Shown: positions 18,303 to 27,078, counted from the first letter of the stretch. The stretch: DNA of 64,000 bases from Streptomyces sp. DH41 (GCF_029813785.1 NZ_JARVKY010000020.1:116659-180658); one strand, 5' to 3'. Translations and numbers: made by a program. The notes: generated by a model from the sequence alone, not told the origin.

Positions 18303-18329
18303 CGGCCACTTCGGCCGTTCCGGTGGCCG
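18303..18329 (+). terminator. GC-rich hairpin after poxB-type gene
   Basis: CGGCCAC (18303-18309) pairs with GTGGCCG (18323-18329) around a 13-base loop, 46 bases after the stop. There is no U-tract, as is usual in this kind of genome. It is a possible terminator or mRNA-stabilising element. Confidence 0.4.
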
Positions 18330-18466
18330 AACAACCGGTCGTCGAGCATCGACATGACTGCCCGGGGTCCGGCCGGGCAAGGATTCCCCCGTGAACGTGT
18401 TCGAGGGGATTCGAGTAGAAGGGAACGGCCATCGGCACCAGGACGGGGGACAGGAAGAGGCGGGCG

Positions 18467-18853
18467 GTGCCACAGCTCAGGTGCAGACTCGCCCAGGCGG
18501 ACCTGCGGGCCGTGCCCGAGGCGCGCCGGGCGCTGCGTGACCTGCTGCGGCACTGGGGCAGGCCCGGACGGTCGGAGATCGCGGAGTTGCTCACCAGCGA
18601 ACTGGTCACCAACGCGCTGGTCCACACGGACGACGACGCGGTCCTGACCGCGACGGTCGGTCCGGACGGACTGCGCGTCGAGGTACGGGACTTCGTCGGC
18701 GGGCTGCCCGGGCCGAGGGCCCCCGAGCCGGAGGAGAGCACGAACGGCAGGGGACTGGTCCTGGTGCAGTCCCTCGCCGACGCGTGGGGCGTACGGCCGC
18801 ACGGCGTGGGCAAGTCGGTCTGGTTCCGACTGGACGCCGCCGGGGCTGCGTGA
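18467..18853 (+). CDS. ATP-binding protein, anti-sigma kinase-like (HATPase_c_2)
   Basis: The protein has 128 residues and is a single GHKL ATPase domain. The N-box ELVTNALVHT lies at about residue 45, followed by a VEVRDFVGG G1-like box and STNGRGLVLVQSLADAWG. Streptomyces carries many such free-standing proteins, related to SpoIIAB/RsbW, that bind sigma or anti-anti-sigma factors. No sigma or anti-anti-sigma gene is adjacent, so the partner is unknown. The start is GTG at 18467 behind GGAAGAGG. Confidence 0.82.
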   Translation: MPQLRCRLAQADLRAVPEARRALRDLLRHWGRPGRSEIAELLTSELVTNALVHTDDDAVLTATVGPDGLRVEVRDFVGGLPGPRAPEPEESTNGRGLVLVQSLADAWGVRPHGVGKSVWFRLDAAGAA

Positions 18854-18890
18854 AGGGCAAGGGGGCGTGACACGCGGTCACGCCCCGTTG

Positions 18891-18931
18891 CCCGGGTGGT
18901 GGCTGCTTCCTGCGGCGACCACCGGCCCGGG
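18891..18931. terminator. Hairpin between convergent genes
   Basis: CCCGGGTGGT (18891-18900) can pair with ACCACC and CCCGGG (18918-18931) with a small bulge. It lies just after the ATPase gene and before a converging gene, so it could end transcription in both directions. Confidence 0.45.
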
Positions 18932-18939
18932 TGACGGTT

Positions 18940-18967
18940 CCCGATGCCCGATGCCCGATGCCCGATG
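18940..18967. repeat. Heptanucleotide tandem repeat, CCCGATG x4
   Basis: Four exact copies of CCCGATG lie in the 133-base gap between two converging genes (ends at 18853 and 18987). They are not part of any recognisable coding sequence. Confidence 0.9.
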
Positions 18968-18986
18968 ACCGCCACCGTGGGCCGTC

Positions 18987-20042
18987 CTAGCCGAACTGCT
19001 GCTCCAGGTCCTTGAGTTTGCGCTCCAGGGAGTCCAGGCGTGGCAGGGCCTGGGTGTCGTCCTCCGCGGTCAGGTCGACGGTGACCTGGTCAGCTTCGCG
19101 GCGTACGGGCTGCAGGGAGGGACGCCGTCCCGAGGGCAGGGGCTCCGGGGAGGATATGGCAGGCTCCGCGGCGGCGCGTTCGGTGCCCCGTTCCATCTGC
19201 TGCACCTCGATCTCGACCGGCCGGCCGCCGCCGCGTCCGGGAAAACCCCGAGGGCCGTGACCCCGGCTGATCGCCTTCAGCTGCGCCCGCTCCAGGCGTT
19301 CGTGCTCGCGCCGCCGCAGCTTCTTCTCTTCCTTCTGCCGCCTCTCGTCGCGCACCTCGTCGACCGCCTCGTCGAGGCTGCGCACGCCCTCCAGGAGCAT
19401 CAGCGACCAGGCGCGGTACGTCTCCCGTGGCGCCCGCAGCCAGCGGACCATACGGATCTGCGGCAGCGGACGCGGCACCAGGCCCTGCTCGCGCAGGGCG
19501 GCCCGGCGGGTCTGCTTCAGAGCCCGGTCGAACAGCACCGCCGCCGACAGGGACATGCCCGCGAAGAAGTGCGGGGCACCCGCGTGACCCATGCCGCGGG
19601 GCGCGTGCACCCAGTTGAACCAGGCGGCCGCGAACGCGAAGGTCCACACGAGTATGCGGGAGCCGAGCGCCGCGTCACCGTGGCTGGCCTCGCGCACCGC
19701 GAGGACGGAGCAGAACATGGCCGCCCCGTCGAGTCCGAACGGGACCAGGTACTGCCAGCCGTCGCTCAGGCCGAGGTTCTGCTCGCCGAAGCCGACCAGA
19801 CCGTGGAAGGAGAGCGCCGCGGCGACCGCGGCGCAGCAGAAGAGCAGAACATAGGAGACGCTGCCGTAGAGGGCCTCCTTGCGCCTGCGGCGCTCCTCCA
19901 TGCGCTCCCACGAGTCGTCCGCGCCCGCGTCCTTCCCCGAGGAGCGCTTGCCGCGCGCGAGCACCGCCACCGCCGCCAGCATGCCCAGGAGCAGCACGGC
20001 GCCCGGAAGCAGCCAGTTCAGCGATATGTCGGTCAATCTCAT
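18987..20042 (-). CDS. DUF2637 domain-containing membrane protein
   Basis: The protein has 351 residues. One N-terminal helix (LLPGAVLLLGMLAAVAVLA) is followed by a cluster of four more between about residues 60 and 180, in the DUF2637 pattern with the conserved PFGLDGAAMFCSVLA. A charged coiled-coil region (RDERRQKEEKKLRRREHERL) and a tail ending in the short coiled coil LDSLERKLKDLEQQFG come next. DUF2637 proteins occur in chromosomes and in conjugative plasmids of Streptomyces, next to transfer-spread genes, but no other transfer gene is near. ATG 20042 has GAGGGA upstream. Confidence 0.82.
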   Translation of the reverse strand: MRLTDISLNWLLPGAVLLLGMLAAVAVLARGKRSSGKDAGADDSWERMEERRRRKEALYGSVSYVLLFCCAAVAAALSFHGLVGFGEQNLGLSDGWQYLVPFGLDGAAMFCSVLAVREASHGDAALGSRILVWTFAFAAAWFNWVHAPRGMGHAGAPHFFAGMSLSAAVLFDRALKQTRRAALREQGLVPRPLPQIRMVRWLRAPRETYRAWSLMLLEGVRSLDEAVDEVRDERRQKEEKKLRRREHERLERAQLKAISRGHGPRGFPGRGGGRPVEIEVQQMERGTERAAAEPAISSPEPLPSGRRPSLQPVRREADQVTVDLTAEDDTQALPRLDSLERKLKDLEQQFG

Positions 20043-20253
20043 CTAGGGGTCCCTCGCATTGGGATGGGGCGTAACGAGCGCCATGGTGGCCCAAACCCGG
20101 TGTCCCCCAAGGGGTTTCGGGGCAAGAGGCAGCCAAGAGGGTGCGAGGGGATCTCCAGGGCGGTGTTCTACTCGAACTACCGTGTGAGGGGTGGAAGTTG
20201 AGTTCGAACAGGACAGTCCGTGCGAGTGTGCGTGCGAGCGCGTCCGGGAGGGG

Positions 20254-21099
20254 TCAGCTCGCCGTGGCGAGCATCTTGTCGACGCGGTCCGCGTCGCAGG
20301 TGCGCGGGCAGGTGGCGCAGGTGTCCTCGGGGCGCAGCGTGTAGAACATGCAGCAGCTCGCCCGGTCCCGGGTGTGCAGCGGTTCGCCGTCCGGCCCCTT
20401 CAGCTCCCGGAACGCGGCATCGCCGACGTACGGCTTGGTCGCGCCCGGCAGCAGCAACTCCAGCTCGTGCCGGGCCCGCTCCTGCTCGCCGAGCAGATGG
20501 GCGACGTACCACAGGCCCTCGACGACCTCGTCGGTCGCCATGCCCCACAGGGCGCGTCCGCGTCGCCGCATGCGCGGTCCGAATCCCGCCAGTACGGGCT
20601 CCAGGTGTTCGGCGACGGCGGCCCGCACCTCGGTGCGCAGTGCCTCCTCGTCGGCGACCACGCGGGCGCCGGGCAGCGCGGCGGCCGGATCTCCGGGCAG
20701 GCAGGCGAAGCCGGCCGGTCGCACGGCCATGCGGCCGAGGGGGAGGCCGGTGGCGGAACGGTCGTAGGCGACGTGGGTGGCGGGGTAGCGGGGCACCCTG
20801 CGGTGCAGGAACCAGGGCACGGTGATCAGCAGGCAGGCCGGCCACGCGTACCGGTGCAGTCCGAAGCTCGCGACCACGTCCGGCCGGGCCCGCTGCCCGT
20901 AGTCCCGCAGGACCTGGGCGTCGTCCCACGCCAGGAACGTCTCGAGCTCGGCATCGCCCGCCGCGAGCGAGGCGGCGCCGACCCATCCGCCGCCGCGCGG
21001 GACCTCGCCGGCCGCGTCCAGCTCGGTGACACCCAGTCCCGGGAGGACCTCGGACAGACGCGCGTAGGCGTCCGTGAAGGCCGAGCGGGTGACAGGCAT
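20254..21099 (-). CDS. FhuF-like (2Fe-2S) ferric-siderophore reductase family protein
   Basis: The protein has about 281 residues. The C-terminus has the C-C-x10-C-x2-C signature of FhuF (CCMFYTLRPEDTCATC), which binds a [2Fe-2S] cluster. The N-terminal part has the FhuF-like alpha/beta region with a WPACLLITVPW core. FhuF proteins reduce ferric siderophore complexes in the cytoplasm. An iron box lies 38 bases upstream of the ATG chosen here (a GTG at 21117 is an alternative start), so the gene should be induced by iron limitation. No siderophore transporter or synthetase is adjacent. Confidence 0.88.
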   Translation of the reverse strand: MPVTRSAFTDAYARLSEVLPGLGVTELDAAGEVPRGGGWVGAASLAAGDAELETFLAWDDAQVLRDYGQRARPDVVASFGLHRYAWPACLLITVPWFLHRRVPRYPATHVAYDRSATGLPLGRMAVRPAGFACLPGDPAAALPGARVVADEEALRTEVRAAVAEHLEPVLAGFGPRMRRRGRALWGMATDEVVEGLWYVAHLLGEQERARHELELLLPGATKPYVGDAAFRELKGPDGEPLHTRDRASCCMFYTLRPEDTCATCPRTCDADRVDKMLATAS

Positions 21100-21136
21100 G
21101 CGGGACCACCGATCCACGTCAGGACAACGGGCAGTT

Positions 21137-21155
21137 TCAGGTAAGCCTTACCTTA
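21137..21155 (-). promoter_or_regulatory. Iron box (DmdR/IdeR-type operator)
   Basis: Read on the minus strand, the 19 bases TAAGGTAAGGCTTACCTGA match the IdeR/DtxR/DmdR consensus TWAGGTWAGSCTWACCTWA at all but one position. It sits just upstream of the FhuF-like gene, in promoter range. The gene should be repressed when iron is plentiful. Confidence 0.85.
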
Positions 21156-21266
21156 CCGAAGATCCTTGGGATTTGAACTGACGGCCTGTGCCCTTATGGT
21201 GCTTGACGGACAGGTGACAAGCCGCCGTAATGACCCCAAGTACCGACACGTCCCACAGGAGGACCC

Positions 21267-22154
21267 GTGAAGCCGAGCGCGCAGGGTCCCACTGGGACGG
21301 GGACCGGACGGTTCCGTACCGGCGACGCGGCCGATCCGGCCGCCTCCGTGCGGGTCCCGGCCCAGCCCCGTGCCGCGGACCGGGGCCGAGACCGTGACCG
21401 GGACCGGGATCGAGACCAGGGCCGGGATCGAGACCGGGACCGGGACCGGGCACACAGCGCTGGTGGACCGGCCGGGGCCGCGCGGGGCGAGCACACGCAC
21501 AGCGAGCCTCCCGCGCCCCGCCCGCGCGCCCTGGTCCGGCGCTCCTCCGTGCGCGGGCAGGTCCTCGACGCCCTGCGCACCGCACTGGTGGCCGGCGAGC
21601 TGCGGCCCGGCGAGGTCTACTCGGCGCCCGCACTCGGCGAGCGGTTCGGTGTCTCGGCCACGCCCGTACGGGAGGCCATGCAGCAGCTCGCCCTGGAGGG
21701 GGCCGTCGAGGTCGTCCTCAACCGCGGTTTCCGCGTCGTCGAGCGCGGTGACCGGGAACTGGCCGAGCTCGCCGAGGTCCGGGCCCTGATCGAGGTCCCG
21801 GTGATGTTGCGGCTGGCCCGTACGGTGCCCGCCGAGCGCTGGGCGGAGCTGCGCCCCCTCGCGGAGGCCACCGTCCGGGCCGCGTCGTCCGGCTGCCCGG
21901 CGACGTACGCCGAGGCCGACCGCGCCTTCCACCGCGCGGTGCTCGGCCTGGCCGGCAACGACCAGCTCGTCCGGATCGCCGGTGACCTGCACCGCCGCGC
22001 CCAGTGGCCGCCGGCCGGCGCCCCCTCGGTGCGGGGGCGGGCCGACCTGATCGCCGACGCGCACGAACACACGGCACTGCTGGACGCGCTGATCGCCGGC
22101 GATCCGGACGTGGTGCGGAGCCTGGTGGGGGAGCACTTCACCGGGGCGCCCTGA
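21267..22154 (+). CDS. GntR/FadR-family transcriptional regulator with Arg-Asp repeat tail
   Basis: The protein has 295 residues. A GntR winged helix lies at about residues 92-160 (GELRPGEVYSAPALGERFGV and TPVREAMQQLALEGAVE), followed by an all-helical FCD effector domain. The first 90 residues are unusual: a low-complexity region dominated by alternating Arg-Asp dipeptides between about residues 38 and 61. The start is GTG 21267 with a perfect AGGAGG eight bases upstream, which supports translation of that repeat. A target gene is not obvious. The FhuF-like gene diverges from it, but the iron box explains that one better. Confidence 0.87.
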   Translation: MKPSAQGPTGTGTGRFRTGDAADPAASVRVPAQPRAADRGRDRDRDRDRDQGRDRDRDRDRAHSAGGPAGAARGEHTHSEPPAPRPRALVRRSSVRGQVLDALRTALVAGELRPGEVYSAPALGERFGVSATPVREAMQQLALEGAVEVVLNRGFRVVERGDRELAELAEVRALIEVPVMLRLARTVPAERWAELRPLAEATVRAASSGCPATYAEADRAFHRAVLGLAGNDQLVRIAGDLHRRAQWPPAGAPSVRGRADLIADAHEHTALLDALIAGDPDVVRSLVGEHFTGAP

Positions 22155-22162
22155 GCACGGGC

Positions 22163-22197
22163 GCCCCGGGTGGGGCCTCCGCCCCGGGTGGGGCCTC
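22163..22197. repeat. 17-bp direct repeat with internal hairpin between convergent genes
   Basis: GCCCCGGGTGGGGCCTC occurs at 22163-22179 and again at 22181-22197. Each copy contains CCCC/GGGG self-complementarity, so the pair can form hairpins. It lies in the 57-base gap between the converging GntR and secDF genes and may be a bidirectional terminator. Confidence 0.7.
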
Positions 22198-22211
22198 GCG
22201 GGGGTGACTCG

Positions 22212-24638
22212 CTACAGCGCCTCCTGCCGTTCCGTGCGGCTCGCCGGCACCTCCTTCTCCGTTTTCTCCGTCTTCTCCTTCTTCTCCGCGTTCCGGCCCT
22301 TGCGACGCGCGGGGCGGGTCCCGCTGCCGCGGTCGTACATCTCGATGGCCAGCGGAGAGGCGGTGAACACCGAGGAGTACGTGCCGACCCCCACACCGAT
22401 CAGCAGGGCGAGGGCGAAGTCGGTGAGCGAGTCGTCGGCGAGGACGGCCAGTGAGGCGAGGATGAGCACCGCGCCCATACCGGTGTTGACCGTGCGCGGC
22501 AGGGTCTGCAGGATCGCCTGGTTCGTGAGCCGGGCGAACGACTGCTTCCGGTCCTTGCCGCCGAGCAGTTCCCGGATGCGGTCGAAGAGGACCACCGAGT
22601 CGTTGACCGAGTAGCCGATCACGGTCAGCAGCGCGGCCAGGAACACCCCGTCGATCGGCTTGCCCAGCCAGGCGAACACACCGACCAGGATGACCACGTC
22701 GTGGGCGAGCGCGCCGACCGCGGCGGTGCCGAACAGCAACCGGAAACGGACGGCGAGGTACATCAACTGGGCGGCCAGGGCCAAGCCCAGCGCGATCAGG
22801 GCGTCCGTCCGCAGCTCCTCGCCCAGACTGGGGCCGATCAGCTCGTCGCGGACCTTCTCCGTCTCGCCGCCCAGCTCGCCGATGGTCTTGGTGACGGTGT
22901 CGGCCTCGGTGTTGGTCAGCTCCTCCGTGCGCACCGAGAGGTCGCTGTCACCGGAGGACTGGACGACGGCGCGGGGGAAGCCCGCGTCGGCGAGGGCGTC
23001 CCGTGCCCGGTCGGCGTCGACCTGGGTCGCCGTCGAGTACTCGAGGAGCCGTCCGCCGGTGAACTCGATGCCGAAGTTGAGGCCGCGGACCAGGATGCCG
23101 GAGCCGGCCACCACGAGGACGATCGCGGAGGCGGCCAGCCAGCGGCGCGGCCGGCGCATCAGGAACGGGTCGCGGCGCAGCAGGGCGTCGCGGACCGGGC
23201 CGGTGGTGGAGATGCCGGTGATGTGCGGGCGGCGGAAGACCGCCGGGCGGCTCGCGGCGAACTCGGCCAGCACCCGGGTGATCACCAGGGCGCTGACCAT
23301 GGAGGCCAGGACACCGATGCCCAGGGTGACGCCGAAGCCCTTGACCGGACCGGAGGCCAGGAAGAACAGCAGCGCGGCGGCGATCAGCGTGGTGATGTTG
23401 GAGTCGGCGATCGCGCTGAAGGCACTGCGGAAACCGGCGGTCAGCGACGAGCGCGTGCTCGGGCGGGTACGGGAGGCCTGCTCCTCGCGGGCGCGTTCGA
23501 ACACAAGGACGTTGGCGTCCACCGCCATGCCGATGGCCAGGACGAAGCCGGCCAGGCCGGGCAGGGTCAGGGTGGCGCCGATCGCGGCCAGGGCGGCGTA
23601 GGAGATCAGGCCGTAGCAGAGCAGGGCCACGGTCGCGAGGGCACCCATGAGCCGGTAGACGAAGATGATGAACAGCCCGGTCAGCGCGGTACCGATGACG
23701 GCGGCCAGGGCACCGGCCGAGATGGCCTCGTCGCCCAGGGTGGCGCCGATGGTGCGCTGCTCGATGGTCTCGACCGGTACGGGCAGGGCGCCGCCCTTGA
23801 TCAGCAGGGCCAGGTCGCGGGCCTCGGCGTCGTCGAAGGAGCCGGTGATCTGGGTGGACCCGCCGGCGATGCCCGCCCCGCAGGATACGGACGGGTCGAC
23901 CTGCGGCGAGGAGATGATCTTGTTGTCGAGCACGATGGCGACCCGGCGCTGCGGATCGCCGGCCGGGTGGCAGGCGGCTTCGCCGGTCACCTTGGCCCAG
24001 CGGTCACTGCCCGCGTCCTTGAAGTCGACGGTGACGAGCCACCCGGCTCCGCCCTGCTGGTCGAAGAGGGCGTCGGCACCCTTGACGTCCTGCCCGGTCA
24101 GCGAGGCCTCCTTGAGCCGGAGCGACATCCCCGACTCGTCCGGCAGCACGCGCTCGCCGTCCGTCCCGGACGGGGCCTTGGCGCCGTCAGTCCCGGCGCC
24201 GTCAGTCTTCGTGTCGTCCTTCGTCGCGGCCTCGCCCTCGGTCTCGCCCTCCGCCTCGGCCGGGCCGAGCACCGAGTGGACGGTGAGCTGCGCGGTGCGG
24301 CCCAGTACGTCGGCCGCCTTCTTCGGGTCCTGTACGCCGGGCAGTTCGACGACGACGCGGTTGTCACCGGAGCGGACGATGGTCGGCTCGGCGACGCCGA
24401 GCGCGTCGATACGTCCGCGCAGTACCTCCACGGTGCGGTCGGTGGCCTCCCGGTCGGCCTTGGTGGTCTCGGTGGACTTGGTCTCCAGCACGATCTGTGT
24501 GCCGCCCCGCAGGTCGAGCCCGAGGCGGATCGGCATGGTCAGGGCGATGGCCACGGCCCCGGCCATCACGAGGAGGGCGACGAGCGCACGGCCCTTCAGG
24601 GAGTGGGCACGGGAGCGGGGACGGGAACGTTTCAACAC
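22212..24638 (-). CDS. secDF: Protein translocase SecDF fusion
   Basis: The protein has 808 residues and is a natural fusion of SecD and SecF with 12 predicted membrane helices. The SecD half has TM1 followed by the LGLDLRGGTQIVLE motif, a large extracytoplasmic P1 domain and the GMAVDANVLVFERAREE D4 motif. The SecF half has LNFGIEFTGGRLLEY and the VNDSVVLFDRIRE motif. SecDF uses proton motive force to pull exported proteins through SecYEG. A low-complexity Glu/Thr/Lys insert near residue 150-180 sits in P1. It starts GTG 24638 (TTG three bases on is also possible). Streptomyces usually also has separate secD and secF; this would be the extra fused copy. Confidence 0.95.
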   Translation of the reverse strand: MLKRSRPRSRAHSLKGRALVALLVMAGAVAIALTMPIRLGLDLRGGTQIVLETKSTETTKADREATDRTVEVLRGRIDALGVAEPTIVRSGDNRVVVELPGVQDPKKAADVLGRTAQLTVHSVLGPAEAEGETEGEAATKDDTKTDGAGTDGAKAPSGTDGERVLPDESGMSLRLKEASLTGQDVKGADALFDQQGGAGWLVTVDFKDAGSDRWAKVTGEAACHPAGDPQRRVAIVLDNKIISSPQVDPSVSCGAGIAGGSTQITGSFDDAEARDLALLIKGGALPVPVETIEQRTIGATLGDEAISAGALAAVIGTALTGLFIIFVYRLMGALATVALLCYGLISYAALAAIGATLTLPGLAGFVLAIGMAVDANVLVFERAREEQASRTRPSTRSSLTAGFRSAFSAIADSNITTLIAAALLFFLASGPVKGFGVTLGIGVLASMVSALVITRVLAEFAASRPAVFRRPHITGISTTGPVRDALLRRDPFLMRRPRRWLAASAIVLVVAGSGILVRGLNFGIEFTGGRLLEYSTATQVDADRARDALADAGFPRAVVQSSGDSDLSVRTEELTNTEADTVTKTIGELGGETEKVRDELIGPSLGEELRTDALIALGLALAAQLMYLAVRFRLLFGTAAVGALAHDVVILVGVFAWLGKPIDGVFLAALLTVIGYSVNDSVVLFDRIRELLGGKDRKQSFARLTNQAILQTLPRTVNTGMGAVLILASLAVLADDSLTDFALALLIGVGVGTYSSVFTASPLAIEMYDRGSGTRPARRKGRNAEKKEKTEKTEKEVPASRTERQEAL

Positions 24639-24715
24639 GGGCCTCCGGCGGGCACGCCACGGCAGCGGCCCAGCGCGGCCGCGGCAAGGAAGGTGAAAGG
24701 ACGTTGACGGGTGTC

Positions 24716-25144
24716 TCAGGTGCCGGAGGAGACGGGAGGAGCCCGCACGCGGTCGTGACTCGTGCGGCCGGGGGACACGGGAACGGAGCCGGACGGCGCC
24801 GCGGTCCGCCCGCGGGCGGCCGGGGCGGGGCCCGTGGAGCGCGTGGTGGTGGCGAGGCGGTCCGGGGCCGCCGGACGCTCACCGAGATGGTCGTGCCGGG
24901 ACCTGGCCTGGGCGGCGCAGGCGGTGGCACAGCCGTCGTCGGCGTGGTACCCGGTGTCCGGGTGCGGGACGGTCGTCGCCGCGGGCACCGGGACCTGCCC
25001 CACGACGGCGACGGGTGCGCCCGCCGCCGCGGGTCCGGCCGGGACCAGCGCCAGCAGGACGGCCAGCAGTGCGGTGAGCGTCGCCGCCAGCCGGTGCCCC
25101 GTGGCGCGGACGGGCGTGGGGGCGGCGCGGCGTGCGGGGCGCAT
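24716..25144 (-). CDS. Small secreted protein of unknown function
   Basis: The protein has 142 residues. The N-terminus is a Sec signal peptide: basic start, then LAATLTALLAVLLALVPAG and a cleavage region near AAAGAPV (about residue 40). The mature part is Pro/Arg/Thr-rich with only two cysteines (CATAC) and no domain I recognise. ATG 25144 has GAAAGGGG upstream. It lies 77 bases before secDF on the same strand and may be co-transcribed with it. Confidence 0.58.
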   Translation of the reverse strand: MRPARRAAPTPVRATGHRLAATLTALLAVLLALVPAGPAAAGAPVAVVGQVPVPAATTVPHPDTGYHADDGCATACAAQARSRHDHLGERPAAPDRLATTTRSTGPAPAARGRTAAPSGSVPVSPGRTSHDRVRAPPVSSGT

Positions 25145-25321
25145 GCACCGTCCCCTTTCGTGGTGGGCGATCGGTCGGTCGGACTGTGTTGGCGGGCGGT
25201 GCGGGGCGGTGCGGAAGCCCGGGGCTCCGGCCGGGGAGTGGGCGGCCAGAGCCTCGGGCGGTTCGGGGGTGTCGGGACGCGCCCGGGGTCATCCGGGCTC
25301 ATCCGGGTTCACCCGGACTCG

Positions 25322-26065
25322 TCAGGGTTCGATGAGTCCGGCCCGGATGGCGTAGCGGGTCAGTTCCAGGCGGTCGCGCAGGCCGAGTTTCTGGAGGAGG
25401 TTCGCCCGGTGCCGCTGGACGGTCTTGATGCTGATGAAGAGGATCTCGGCGATCTCCTTCGAGGAGTGGCCCTCGGCGACGAGCTTGAGTACCTCCTCCT
25501 CGCGGGGCGTGAGGATGTGGTCGGCGTTCTCCTCCCCGTGCCGTACCCGGTCGAGGTAGTTGCGGATCAGCGCCGTCACCGCGCCCGGGTAGAGGAAGGG
25601 CTCGTCGCGCATCGCGGCCCGGCAGGCCGCGACCAGGTCGCGGTCGGCTACGGACTTCAGCACGTAGCCGCAGGCCCCCGACTTCAACGCCTGGAACAGG
25701 TACTGCTCGTTGTCGTGCATCGTCAGCATCAGGATGCGCAGCCCCGGTTTCAGCGCGGCCAGCTCGCGGGCGGCCTGGAGGCCGGTCAGGCGGGGCATCG
25801 CGATGTCCAGGACCGCCAGGTCGACGGCGTGGGTCCGCGCCATCTCGATGGCCTCCGCGCCGTCACCGGCCTCGGCGACCACCTCGAGGTCCGGCTCCCG
25901 GTCGAGGATGAGCCGTACGCCGCGGCGTACCAGCGCGTGATCGTCGGCGAGCAGGATGCGGATCCTGGCCGGACCGGACGCGGGGGCCGCGGACGCGCCG
26001 GAGGCGGACGTGCCGGATGCGGACGTGCCGGACGCGGTCGGCTCGGGCAGGGACGGGTCGGACAT
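25322..26065 (-). CDS. NarL/LuxR-family response regulator
   Basis: The protein has 247 residues. A 30-residue Ser/Ala/Gly repeat tail (SASGTSASGAS) precedes a receiver domain with the acidic pair LLADDHALVRRG, phospho-acceptor Asp in DLAVLDIAMPR (about residue 84) and the conserved Lys in GYVLKSVADRD. A LuxR helix-turn-helix follows (LTPREEEVLKLVAEGHSSKE and SIKTVQRHRANLLQKLGLRD). It is the partner of the histidine kinase immediately upstream (2-base gap). Targets are unknown; the divergent DksA/actin genes are candidates. Confidence 0.93.
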   Translation of the reverse strand: MSDPSLPEPTASGTSASGTSASGASAAPASGPARIRILLADDHALVRRGVRLILDREPDLEVVAEAGDGAEAIEMARTHAVDLAVLDIAMPRLTGLQAARELAALKPGLRILMLTMHDNEQYLFQALKSGACGYVLKSVADRDLVAACRAAMRDEPFLYPGAVTALIRNYLDRVRHGEENADHILTPREEEVLKLVAEGHSSKEIAEILFISIKTVQRHRANLLQKLGLRDRLELTRYAIRAGLIEP

Positions 26066-26067
26066 GG

Positions 26068-27078
26068 TCAGGGCTGCTTCCTGGGGACGGGTGCGGTGAG
26101 CCGGATGCGGGTGCCGGCGCCGGGTGCCGAGGTGATGTCGAGAGCGGCCCCGATGAGCAGGGCCCGTTCGCGCATGCCGCGGATGCCGGCACCCTCGCAC
26201 GCCGCCTCGATGCCGCGGCCGTCGTCGGCGATGGTGAGCGTCACCGCGCCGTCGGCGGGGGCGAGACCCACCTCCACTCGCTCGGCGTCCGCGTGGCGGG
26301 CCGCGTTGGTCAGGCTCTCCTGCGCGACACGGTAGAGGACCAGCTCGGTCTCGGGGTCCAGAGCGGGCAGATCGGCGTCGAAACGGCGCACCACCCGCAG
26401 CCCCGTGTGGGTGGCGAAGTCGTGGGTGAGCGAGGACAGCGCGCTGATCAGACCGAGATCGTCCAGGACACCGGGCCGAAGCCGGCGCACCAGGCGGCGG
26501 ACCTCGTCCAGGCTCTCCCGGGTGATCTCCTGCGCCTGCTGCAACTCCTCGCGCAGCGGCTGGTCGGCGTCGTCCGCGGCACGCCCCAGCACCAGCAGGA
26601 TCGCGGTCATGCTCTGCCCGACCTCGTCGTGCAGCTCCTGGGCGATGCGGCGCCGCTCCGCCTCCTGGGCGAGCAGGACGCGGGCGGTGCTCGTGGCCCG
26701 TTCGTGCTCCAGCCGGTCGAGCATGGCGTTGAAGGTGCGGATCAGCTCGGGGACCTCGCCGCCGCCGGACACCGGCAGCCGCTGGCCGGGGCGCAGCAGG
26801 TCGACGGTGGTCATCAGCTTCGTGAGCCGGTCCAGCGGCGACAGGCCCCAGCGCAGCAGGGCGCCGTTGGCGACCAGCATCACGCCCAGCCCGCCCACCA
26901 GGATGACGGCCTCGGTCAGCAGGACCGGTACGGAGACGGTCACCGGAGCCCACAGCAGCAGTGCCGTGGCGAAGCCCAGCACCACCGCGTTGAGCCCGAA
27001 GATCCGCCAGAACAGGGACACCGGGGGGTACGCCTCCTTCTGCGACGCGTCGACTGGTACGGCTCTACTGTCGGTCAT
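26068..27078 (-). CDS. Sensor histidine kinase (HisKA_3/NarX type)
   Basis: The protein has 336 residues. Two membrane helices at about residues 20-40 and 45-70 enclose almost no extracytoplasmic loop, so the signal is probably sensed in or near the membrane. A HAMP-like linker follows (LSPLDRLTKLMTTVDLL to FNAMLDRLEHE). The dimerisation/phosphoacceptor domain has the histidine in RRIAQELHDEVGQS (about residue 170). A HATPase domain with NAARHADA and DDGRGI ends the protein. The start is ATG 27078 with GAGGG upstream; the frame extends 15 residues further but without a ribosome site. Confidence 0.92.
   Translation of the reverse strand: MTDSRAVPVDASQKEAYPPVSLFWRIFGLNAVVLGFATALLLWAPVTVSVPVLLTEAVILVGGLGVMLVANGALLRWGLSPLDRLTKLMTTVDLLRPGQRLPVSGGGEVPELIRTFNAMLDRLEHERATSTARVLLAQEAERRRIAQELHDEVGQSMTAILLVLGRAADDADQPLREELQQAQEITRESLDEVRRLVRRLRPGVLDDLGLISALSSLTHDFATHTGLRVVRRFDADLPALDPETELVLYRVAQESLTNAARHADAERVEVGLAPADGAVTLTIADDGRGIEAACEGAGIRGMRERALLIGAALDITSAPGAGTRIRLTAPVPRKQP

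Noticed and set aside
20180..20215. LexA-type SOS box near a TTCGAA palindrome
   Set aside because: The two half-sites do not fit the GAAC-N4-GTTC spacing and no SOS gene follows.
22701..24707. Plus-strand 668-codon frame opposite secDF
   Set aside because: It is antisense to a highly conserved translocase gene and its composition is that of a mirror frame.
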